Shown here: positions 55,741 through 64,000 of the stretch, one piece after another
Layout of the letters: each line of letters starts with the position of its first letter
Position numbering within the stretch: position 1 is the stretch's first letter
From: Xanthostigma xanthostigma
Lineage: Eukaryota; Arthropoda; Insecta; Raphidioptera; Raphidiidae
Reading direction: 5' to 3'
DNA: 64,000 nucleotides
Assembly (NCBI GenBank): GCA_963575645.1
Contig: OY754466.1
Coordinates: 7,542,001 to 7,606,000 of the forward strand
Made by a program: the position numbers and the translations under genes
The notes under the pieces: model-generated
The model's database searches: none
What the model was told of the DNA's origin: nothing
What the model saw: only the letters and a program-made list of their open reading frames with translations

Positions 55741-56229
55741 AAACTTTTTAACAAAAAAATTAAACCGCCGAAAAACTGAAAAGCAAAAAATAATAAATCT
55801 TTTTATTTAACTAAGTTCTATCTAAGTAGTTGAACGTATGTGACAGTCTAGTATATCTAAGTAATTTTGAGTCGGCGTCAAACCATCAATGAACAAAGAT
55901 CACTAAAAGAAATAACCAAATCAAATTAACAATGATACGTGAAATCTCCAGCGATAAACATTAACATTCTAAACATGCGCTCTCCACACGACCACTCGCA
56001 AAGACGTGTGCCCTCAGTGTGCCCGTTAGGGTTGCTCTGTCGCTGATATTAACTTCGTGAACGCTCAGAGATTTCCGGCGAAGGATTGTTGACGCCGACT
56101 CAAAATTACTTAGATATACTAGACTGTCACATACGTTCAACTACTTAGATAGAACTTAGTTAAATAAAAAGATTTATTATTTTTTGCTTTTCAGTTTTTC
56201 GGCGGTTTAATTTTTTTGTTAAAAAGTTT
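55741..56229. mobile_element. Foldback MITE, arms of about 140 bp
   Basis: Arms mirror each other from AACTTTTTAACAAAAAAATT to GAGTCGGCGTCAA, passing AAGTAGTTGAACGTATGTGA. The central loop is GC-richer. Related at its ends to 35581-35820. Confidence 0.88.
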
Positions 56230-56317
56230 TTTTTTAATTATCAATTAGTCGAATACTGTTCGATTAAACATTCTCTCGATGACACCACAGTCGTTTCATT
56301 TGATATTAAATTTATTC

Positions 56318-56327
56318 ACGACTCTCG
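56318..56327 (+). promoter_or_regulatory. Putative PSEA core, U1-like 3
   Basis: ACGACTCTCG at -64 from the U1-like 5' end. Confidence 0.65.
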
Positions 56328-56381
56328 CATTGTTAGCGGTACGTTTTATGAAAGGCTGAAAGTTTCATTTCAGCGAAAAGT

Positions 56382-56537
56382 ACACTTACATCCGCGTTGG
56401 GACTACCGTGATCAATGAGGCGGTGCCCCCGGGGGAGGCTCTTCCATTGCACTTAGGTCGGGCTGATCCTGGCATCTTTCCCCATTTGATGGGCGCGAAA
56501 TTTTTGTTAGTTGGGACTGCGCACGCGCTGTGCCCGG
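56382..56537 (+). ncRNA. U1 snRNA-like locus 3 (best preserved variant)
   Basis: 5' end ACACTTACATC keeps the ACTTAC that pairs with GTAAGT donors, but CTG after it is changed to ATC. Stem-loop I is ACCGTGATCAATGAGGCGGT. Stem-loop II keeps the intact U1A-binding loop in CCATTGCACTTAGG. The Sm-type site is GAAATTTTTGTTAG and the 3' stem GGGACTGCGC...GTGCCCG is complete. Stem-loop III is shortened. At 156 nt it is slightly shorter than U1 (about 164). Of the four loci this one keeps most binding sites for U1 proteins and could be expressed; a recent pseudogene is the alternative. Confidence 0.83.
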
Positions 56538-56581
56538 TGCCGAGGATTCAAGTTCAAATAAATTCCTGACTGATCCCCACA

Positions 56582-56644
56582 ATACAGAATGATTTTTAAG
56601 TTGATTTGACATTTTTCTAATAATCAAGTCGGTGGCACCACAGT
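56582..56644 (+). repeat. Remnant of V and unit flank
   Basis: CAGAATGATTTTTAAGTTGA is the start of V cut short, followed by TCAAGTCGGTGGCACCACAG. The same junction recurs at 57231-57293. Confidence 0.7.
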
Positions 56645-57208
56645 CTAGGGTTGGGTAACTCAGATCTGAACCGGTTCAAAGAACCGGCTCCCACAGAAGA
56701 TCCGTGAGAGCCGACTCCCCTTTTTTATGAGCCGACGGATCAATGGATCCGCATAACTCAGTGAAACACTTAACACACAGAAGCAATAAGTATCTGTCAG
56801 CTCAAATGACTCATGCATCATATGTCTGGCTATGCATTCTATACACTATACAGGTATACATTATACAATCAACAACACTATACAGTGTACACACTACGCA
56901 CAGGCGGTACAGTTATTACAGTGTTTTACTTAAGTCACAACTATTTAAGGTATCGTATTGCATATTGTAATATGCTTTCTGTAAGATAGCAAGTAGCAAC
57001 CTGTAAAACCCCGCCTTATAATATGTGAGTCAGTCACTGGCATAATATTACGTGATATGATTGACTCAACTAACTCAGTGGCTCAGTTGACTCGAATAAC
57101 ATATTCAGAACTCGGCTCTTTTTGAACCGGTTCAGGGGGCCGGCTCACATACGGGATCCAGATGCAAAGATGCAGATCACTAAAAAGACCCGTTTATCAC
57201 ATCTCTAT
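56645..57208. mobile_element. hAT-like element rich in AACCGG/GAGCCG words
   Basis: TAGGGTTGGGTAA at the left, TATCACATCTCTA at the right, GAACCGGTTC near both ends. The right flank TTCCTGAC equals the target of Z copy 3. The left flank differs, so one junction has been rearranged. Confidence 0.6.
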
Positions 57209-57315
57209 TCCTGACTGATCCCCACAATACAGTATGATTTTTAAATTGATTTGACATTTTTCTAATAATCAAGTCGGTGGCACCACAGTCGTTTCATTTG
57301 ATATTAAATTTATTC

Positions 57316-57325
57316 ACAACTCTCG
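57316..57325 (+). promoter_or_regulatory. Putative PSEA core, U1-like 4
   Basis: ACAACTCTCG, one change from the other copies, at -64. Confidence 0.55.
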
Positions 57326-57379
57326 CATTGCAGGCGGTGCGTTTTGTGAAAGGCTGAAAGCTTCATTTCAGCGAAAATC

Positions 57380-57538
57380 ATAATCCGTTTGCGTCGGGAC
57401 TAGCGTGATCACTGAGGCGGTTCCCATGGGACTGGCTCTGCCATTGCATTTTGGTTAGCCTGACCCAGCATCTCCTCCCAACGCAGCTATGATGGACGCA
57501 TAATTTTTGTTAGTTGGGACTGCGCACGCGCTGTGCCC
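57380..57538 (+). pseudogene. U1 snRNA-like locus 4
   Basis: AGCGTGATCACTGAGGCGGT (stem-loop I with a broken first pair), CCATTGCATTTTGG (one change in the U1A loop), Sm-type site ATAATTTTTGTTAG and 3' stem. The 5' end ATAATCCGTTTG cannot pair with a normal donor. Likely a decayed copy. Confidence 0.75.
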
Positions 57539-58477
57539 AGTGCCGAGGATTCAAATTAAATTTTATTTCTAACTGACTCCCACAATATGTCTTGTGTTCC
57601 ATTTTTTTTCATCGTCTTTGAGAAAACCCCCCGACATATAGACATGAATTTTGAAAACCCGAAAAAAAATACATTATTTCAGCAATAAATTAAACTTTTA
57701 CGCAAATTATTGCATTTTTATCTTTCTGTTTTGAATTAAGCGCGTAAACGCTCGTAGGTGTCATGGCGTCCGCTTGTGACATCACGCCTAAGTGACAACT
57801 GACATTAGATGTTGTATTTATCGTTGTAGAGCTGTGATGCAGACGTATTCCGTAGATAGGTATGTAAATTTACTTAATGATATGATTTCTATTAAATATT
57901 TTCTTAAAAGGAGGTCCTTAGCAATGTCTGTGTTATTAATATTATTTTATATTTATTTAAAAATTCTCGGCTGTATCCCAATAATAGTAACCAAACAGAC
58001 TGTGATTATACTTAATGTTTTATTAGTACTTGTGTTCACAGTCTAAAGAAAATCGTTAAAAAAACAGCTGAAGAGTGTCGGCGTCTTAGACAAAAATTTA
58101 ATTAAAAACATGAAAACGGCTCAACCTGTCTTACTGTATTCTTTCAGAAGTTAATTTTTCATTAAAGTTGCAGATAAAGAATAAGTATTTTTTTTTTACT
58201 TTTTTTAATAACAGTTCTTTTTTGCGATTTAAAACTAACAGGCCTTTACATAAAATAATAAAACGATTTCATTAAACATGGAGCGATTAAATTAAAAAGC
58301 AGAAGTAGATATGAATTATGAAAGTTATTTTTCAGAGTTGAGCGGCAGTTTCTGCTTTTAAAGTTTTTGCGGTTACGAATTCTTTATTTTGTGTATTCTA
58401 CAAAATCGAAAAAATGAACCAAGTTTCGTGAGAGTAGTGCCTCCGATTAACCACGAGAGGCATTATTTGTGGTAGGG
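57539..58477. other. Unclassified spacer
   Basis: An open frame at 57792-58046 has hydrophobic stretches but no family. Otherwise AT-rich with no features. Confidence 0.4.
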
Positions 58478-58672
58478 ACTAAGGACGAACGCCAGCGTTT
58501 TTTCGTCAACAAAATTAGTCTCCACGCAAAACGCTTTTATTTAAACGTGATAATATATATCCTATGTCTATCCTGAAGGTTCATTCTAAATATTCATAAA
58601 AACGATTTTGAAATCGGATGAGTATAGTTTCAGAGATTATCTCCTACATCCAAACTTACTAAAAGTTAGTGG
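58478..58672 (-). repeat. Helitron family A fragment
   Basis: Matches the 5' half of 15573-16068 (GTCTCCACG, CCTGAAGGTYSATTCTAAAT, AAATCGGAYGAGTA). The ends are missing. Confidence 0.65.
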
Positions 58673-58731
58673 TCCGTGCTATGCTGGTCCGTTCAGGTAT
58701 AGTGTGTGCTGACTTTAAAATTTACTAAAAA

Positions 58732-59036
58732 TTAACACGTTCACTGCCACGATACTTTTTACGATTTTATTTAATCATGTTATATTATTAAAAAATTTAA
58801 TAATAGTACCTACATAGTAATACTAGATTAGAAAACGTTTTTTTCTGTTCATTTAAGCCAAACCTGATTTTTTATTCTCTTTCCTGAGGCCATAATATTT
58901 ACACTGTTATGCTACGAGTTTCCTCGTAGCTGTACAAATATGGCAAGTGATGAAGGGACAAGATAACTCTTTAGTAGGCGTCCTAGGCTAGTAAACAACC
59001 TACGAGATATCTTGTAGTTGGCAGTCAACGTGTTAA
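58732..59036. mobile_element. TTAA-flanked MITE, about 300 bp
   Basis: CACGTTCACTGCC and GGCAGTCAACGTG are inverted ends, with TTAA on both sides (58732-58735, 59033-59036). piggyBac-type by target. Confidence 0.82.
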
Positions 59037-60069
59037 AATTGTGGGTAACACTGTAACAGCCGAATCTGTTACATATTTAGTCATGATTTTTTATAAACCT
59101 GATTTCTCTTAGCTATTCCAGAAAAATATTCTATTTTGTTTGTTTTTTTTTCAGTGCAAGCAATTTATTCTTGCAACCAGCTTCACTATTGTTGTTCTAC
59201 CAAAACCAAAGAAAGAAAACCACTACCTACTACTTTATTAGGTTTGTCATTTATTATTTAACATTATTTTTTATTAAAATATGGTGAATGGAATTATTTT
59301 ACCATTGATTTACCCATAGCTCTCACTATTGTTAAGGTTCGTGTCTAGCATTATGTACCTAAAATAAAATTGGCTCTCGCATGATGTACAAGAACAGTTA
59401 CTGCTTTAAATATCGGATCAAAAAAATGTTTAATGACTTTTCTGTTCAGAATTGTTTTCTCTAGTTAACTGTACTCAGGTACTGCCCATCGACGGTCGAT
59501 TTGGGACACCCCTTATGAGCTCAAATTGCGTAAAAGAATGTCGTAGACATAAATTTATATTGGGTTGTAAATAAAGATTAACATTTAATTGAACGAAATA
59601 ATTAGAAATCTAGCTACCGTTCGCTCAACTCCAAAAAAAAAGAAATTTGGAATTAAATAAGAATGCTCGTCAAAAGAAGAAAGAAGAAAATATATGAATA
59701 ATAACAGTCACAATATTTTCTTCTCATTTTAACTTTTCTTAAAAGTTAGAGTTCTCGCGCATTAAATCATGTCTTTAAAACTCTCCATATTCACTTTTTA
59801 CATTTATAATAATGTAAGTTAAAAATGTGCCGAAAATCATTTTGAAATTCCCGTAGAAAAGCCATTAACACGAAATAAAGTTTATAGCTTGTAAAGCCCT
59901 ATGGCGCAGATAAAAAAAAGATTAGGAGCCGTCATGGAACGCCTGGCAGATGTGAAACAAGCTTGCCAAATGGAACTTTAAGTTACAAAACACTACGGAT
60001 ACTTCCTAAAGCCCTATGGACACTAGAACTTTAAGTTACTAGCAGCGCTACTTAAGTGACTATTCTGGT
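59037..60069. other. Unclassified spacer
   Basis: No gene or nameable repeat; short open frames only. Confidence 0.4.
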
Positions 60070-60302
60070 AACAAATGCCCACAAACCAACATGGGTCTCA
60101 ATCTCCTCAGAGTCAAACAACAGACACGTTTTGCTCTGTGTTTATATTGGAACTTTCACTGCGCGAGCACTAGATCCATCCACAAAACAAGCTTGAAAAG
60201 ACGTCTCGTGTGAAGCGAGAACATAAAAAGCAATCGAGAAAAACAGCGCTAGAAAACTAGTAGTCAAATCTAGCGCAAAAACCAGCCTCGTGTGAAGCGG
60301 CT
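60070..60302 (+). repeat. TIR element P, partial copy
   Basis: CCCACAAACCAACATGG, GC-poor middle, CTTGAAAAGACGTCTCGTG and an end CCTCGTGTGAAGCGGC. Collinear with 37930-38110. Confidence 0.7.
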
Positions 60303-61190
60303 TTTTTTTAAATGCAACAAATTTTTTTATCATCAGAATCATGATATTACTGAACCGATCGAAAATTTGTTCCGGGCATGAAACAAGTCCCTTGTGACGT
60401 AAGACGTGCGATTCGTGTTTGTTTTCGTGACCACGGTGATGCAATCACGACAACACACGGCCCACTTGACACGAGTCACGACAGAGTTGTTTACCGGTTT
60501 GTTTTTTTTTTACATTGTTCACGTTTGTTTTTTTTAAAAGTCGCGTGAAACTTTCGTCATTTAATTTCATTAGAGCTGAAATTCAGAGACTCCGTCAGGT
60601 GTCATGTCTTACACGGATACGACACGGTTTAAAGTCAGTTTTGTCAGCTGAATACAAGTCTGATTAAAAAATATATAAGTGTAGGATTATTCCACAGTCC
60701 TCAAGCTGGATTTAAAAACGTATTATGAATATCTTATTAAAAGATTTATGTTTAAGAATTGCTTAAAAAGCTTTATTATATAAATGAAGTGTGCTTACTT
60801 GTCGAGTGCTAGTGTAACTCGCGCGTCAAGGGTTCCGCACTATCAGTGGCGTAACTATACCACCTGAGACCCGCGGAAAATTCATTGGATCGGGCTCTCC
60901 CTTTAATATCAAAAACCTTCACATTGTAGTTTCAACTTTATAAATCATACAGTAAAGTAGATATTGGTATAATTCTTGAGTTACTACCTATCTTAACTTG
61001 ATTAAATACAAAATTAATATTTTTTACCAAATTTTGTAATAATGTCCTAATGGTCTCTCAGATCAGGGCCCCCCTCAGACCAGAAGCCCGTGGAATTTTG
61101 CCCGTTCTTCCACTTGCACTAAGTACTAATAAATGTATTATACCTATAAAAAACGTAATTTTTCAGGAACTCTTAAAAAACTATCTGATA
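60303..61190. other. Unclassified, with a CAGTGGCG end
   Basis: CAGTGGCGTAACTATAC at 60844 resembles a transposon end (compare 15144-15158); no partner. The open frame at 60142-60444 overlaps element P and is not credible. Confidence 0.4.
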
Positions 61191-61480
61191 AAATTTTGAA
61201 AAAAATATTTTTTGGATTCATAAAAAACTCTTTTTAATTTCATGTTTCAGGAAATTCTCGAAAACTAAGTTATAACATTTTCAAAAAAAATAGTTTGGTG
61301 TCATGAAAAGCCCTTTCAAACGATAAATTGAATTATATTCAATTTGAAATTATTAATTTGTCGTTTAAGAAAAATCTCGAAAATTGTAAAAAATAAAAAA
61401 AAATCTTTTTAAATTCTTATGAAAATCCCTTTCAAACGATAAAAACCAAATTTGAAAATGGTGATAAATATCGATTATAG
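61191..61480 (+). repeat. Diverged tandem repeat
   Basis: Words such as CCCTTTCAAACGATAAA (61308, 61426) and ATCTCGAAAA/TTCTCGAAAA recur about every 115 bp. Confidence 0.5.
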
Positions 61481-61631
61481 ATATCATTTTTTTTTAATGA
61501 GGGAGATATATATTGACTTTAATTAATTTCTCTACTGTTTTCCAGCTTCCTACAATTAAAATTATATTAACAGTTTTAAAAAGGATTTTGAAAAATAAGC
61601 CCAGCAAAAATCACAAAAATAACATATTGTA

Positions 61632-62060
61632 TTAAGAGTATTCGTCCCTGCAAATACCCCCTGCACCCTTCATCTCTAATCTTTTCCCCTCGCCTAAAAA
61701 CGGTTCGCGCTCTCCCGACGCTATTTTTAAAGCTAGAGGGTTCTGGTAAACGCCAAATGAAAGACAAAGAATCAGACTACAGATCCTTCAGGCGAATTTT
61801 TTGAAAAACAGTTTCGCCTACGTGTGAAATATTACGTAACTTATTATTTTTTTCAAAAGGTTGTAAGTTTTTTTCAGAATTTTTCTTTCAAAAAATTTGC
61901 CTGAAGGATCTGTAGTCTGATTCTTTGTCTTTCATTTGGCGTTTACCAGAACCCTCTAGCTTTAAAAATAGCGTCGGGAGAGCGCGAACCGTTTTTAGGC
62001 GAGGGGAAAAGATTTGAGATGAAGGGTGCAGGGGGTATTTGCAGGGACGAATACTCTTAA
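61632..62060. mobile_element. TTAA-flanked foldback MITE, copy 2
   Basis: TTAA at 61632-61635 and 62057-62060; same ends, arms and loop as 40675-41101, only a few differences by eye. Confidence 0.88.
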
Positions 62061-62074
62061 AGCTATATTCGGTT

Positions 62075-62172
62075 GACTTGTAAAAAATACTTTTTAAAAG
62101 TATTTGAAATACAAATAATAGAAAAGTATTTGTATTTTGAAATACTTTTACTCAAATACTTTACAATCTGCT
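62075..62172. mobile_element. 98-bp hAT-like insertion
   Basis: Perfect 8-bp duplication ATTCGGTT (62067-62074 and 62173-62180). AAGTATTTG/CAAATACTT words fill it. Confidence 0.7.
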
Positions 62173-62399
62173 ATTCGGTTAAAGCTACCACCTCTTCAGT
62201 TACGCATAAATAGCGAAAACGCTTTTGATATGTAAAACACGTCCATAAAGTCTACAGGCCAATAAATGCTGAAAGCTATTATAGACATATTGTGTTTTGA
62301 ATAAGCATACACAATTGACACTGTACGCGACGTGTTGGGATTATAGTTTGGCTATCGTGTTGAAGTTGCACATTCTCCATTACACACATATATTCAAAG

Positions 62400-62886
62400 T
62401 AGATATGAGCGCCGATGGGTAAAGGAGCGGCGGCGGCGCGCCGACTTTTTGAGGTCGGCGGCGGCGGCGTAGTCGGCGGCGTGACCTTAGGAGCATTTTT
62501 TAATAATGGGCAGGATACAATAAAACAAAACATGTAGTTTAACAATCAGAATTATTATTTATTTAACACAAATTATTTTTATAAGGAAATGGTTTCTAGC
62601 CTAGAGCTAAAATATTTTTGGCACTTCGATTGGCAGAAAAAAATCAACGTTGTCATAAAGTTCTAATAACAATTAACAAGAAAATAAATCTTAGAGAAAA
62701 CAAAGATGTTTCTTTTAAGTCATAAAAAAATATAAAGTAGGTAGTCTTTAAAAATATGTTTTCAACATTTTTAGCTTTTATTTAAACATATGCCTTTTCG
62801 CTCGGCGCGCCGTTACATTTTCACGGCGGCGGCGGCGGGGGGGAATCGTCGGCGGCGACGGCGCGCCGGCGCGGCGCTCATATCTA
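62400..62886. mobile_element. hAT-type element with CGG-rich ends
   Basis: TAGATATGAGCGCCG and GCGGCGCTCATATCTA are inverted ends with a perfect 8-bp duplication ATTCAAAG (62392-62399, 62887-62894). GGCGGCGGCG and GGCGCGCC words crowd both ends. Confidence 0.93.
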
Positions 62887-62894
62887 ATTCAAAG

Positions 62895-63289
62895 TACAAA
62901 ATGTATTAAAATGTGTAGAATTTCAAAACTGTAAAGCGTATACAGTGTGTTCACCGAAATAATTCGTGTGAATAATTCGTGTATCCTGCAACTTACAAGT
63001 ATGGAGGGTAGAGGCTAAGGAGAACCATCTCCGTGTACGAAAAAGTGTCCGTCAAAAGCGTTAAAATAGGGGACCGCCACTGTCGCAAAAGGGTAAATTT
63101 TAAAATATGGAGGATATTTTAAAGCAAGCGGATGGAGCATAGAATGGAGGGCAAAAATGATTAGAGTAGGATAGAGAAGTAAACGAAAAAAGAAGAATTT
63201 TCGATTTTTATGGCGCACTTTTCGAAAGTAAAACATAAAAAATAAGAAAACAATATGATATAAAATTAATTTTTGATTTAAATGTCATT
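62895..63289. other. Unclassified spacer
   Basis: Nothing supported. Confidence 0.4.
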
Positions 63290-63833
63290 ACACGCTTTAT
63301 ATTAACTTCACTTGTAGTTTGTATGTATGTTTGTATGTATGTATGTTTATTTGTAACCTTCGTTTGGACTACAGCAAGTGGTTTATTACTGTAGTATAAT
63401 ATGCCAGCACTGTAACTACAGTGGTTAGCCGTGCGGTCTAAGGCACGGGTCTTCGCTGACGTCAACTCTTGGAATCACGGGTCGTGGGTTCTAATCCCGT
63501 CCACGCCGAAAAAAAAACTGTTTTTTTTCGGCAAATTTTTGACAATAAATCGAACTAAAAAGTGGAAAATAAATATAGTTTAAAAAAACTAAAAAACACG
63601 CTTTACATCGAACTAAAAAGTAAAAAATATTTTTTTAAAACAAGCTTAAAACAATAATGAATAAAAAATACTAGTATTATTGTGAAAAAAGCGTGGGCCC
63701 TTTGTTCCACATTTTCGTATATCGAGCGCCCCACGCTTTTTTCAAAATAATAATAGTATTTTTTATTCATTATTGTTTTAAGCTTATTTAAAAAAAAAAT
63801 ATTTTTTACTTTTTAGTTCGATATAAAGCGTGT
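63290..63833 (+). mobile_element. Composite S, copy 3, loop inverted
   Basis: tRNA-Leu-like part at 63420-63509, foldback at about 63590-63833. The central loop reads GGGCCCTTTGTTCCACATTT, the reverse complement of the loop in copies 1 and 2. Confidence 0.82.
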
Positions 63834-64000
63834 TTTTTAGTTTTTTTTAAGCTACCTATATTTATTTTTAAACGTGCTATTATGCGTTTAGTAATAAATA
63901 AATGATTATACCGATATGAACAAACGTCAGATAAGTTATACAATTTGTTTTTAATAAATAGATTTATGAAAGTGACAAATATAATCGGTTGCTTTCAATT

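Noticed and set aside
57792..58046. Small hydrophobic protein
   Set aside because: Start codon doubtful, AT-rich frame without homology or signal-peptide layout; kept as unclassified.
60142..60444. Minus-strand open frame of 100 codons
   Set aside because: Half of it overlaps transposon P and the rest has no recognisable features.

Overview
The window is insect nuclear DNA, AT-rich and very dense in repeats. The repeat families point to a moth or butterfly: many short Helitrons (5' TC..., 3' CTAG|T), two copies of the ACCGACTTC...GGAGGAGGTT repeat common in Lepidoptera, tRNA-derived SINEs, and many hAT, mariner/pogo, piggyBac-type and PIF-type miniature elements. The order is inferred from these families; the species was not identified.

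Bases 1-7194 hold the only protein genes I consider intact: three head-to-tail genes on the minus strand for ZAD-C2H2 zinc-finger proteins. Each has a 150-nt first exon of 50 codons ending at the same ZAD residue, a short phase-0 intron, and one long exon with the rest of the ZAD, an acidic linker and the finger array. Gene A (1-1793) runs off the left edge with at least 9 fingers, gene B (2962-4606) has 11 plus one degenerate finger, and gene C (5107-7194) has 16. A and C also carry internally duplicated finger blocks, so both genes and fingers have multiplied by tandem duplication.

Bases 7195-50400 are transposon debris, often nested, with target-site duplications that fix many element ends. 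The main items are a mariner foldback with arms of about 380 bp, a higher-order minisatellite, a TIR element carrying a MADF-domain fragment, a pogo/Tigger remnant ending in a PCNA-binding-type peptide, paired inverted MITEs, Helitrons carrying a tRNA-Lys-like module, a tRNA-Leu SINE fused to a foldback, Penelope-like fragments with 13-bp TSDs, and LINE and hAT coding remnants.

Bases 50407-57540 hold a small nuclear RNA cluster that I find the most interesting part. It has one intact U6 gene (50477-50583) with a TATA box, followed on the same strand by four U1 snRNA-like loci at about 50.9, 52.4, 56.4 and 57.4 kb. Each U1-like locus has the same 10-bp motif at -64 (ACGACTCTCG, one mismatch in the fourth), and the U6 gene has it at -70. 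That position fits the insect PSEA promoter element. The U1-like copies differ from canonical U1 at the 5' splice-site recognition sequence. The copies are parts of a repeated unit that includes a mariner MITE later broken by hAT and LINE insertions.

Bases 57540-64000 return to repeats: TTAA-flanked MITEs, a CGG-rich hAT, and a third copy of the tRNA-Leu/foldback composite whose central loop is flipped relative to the other two.
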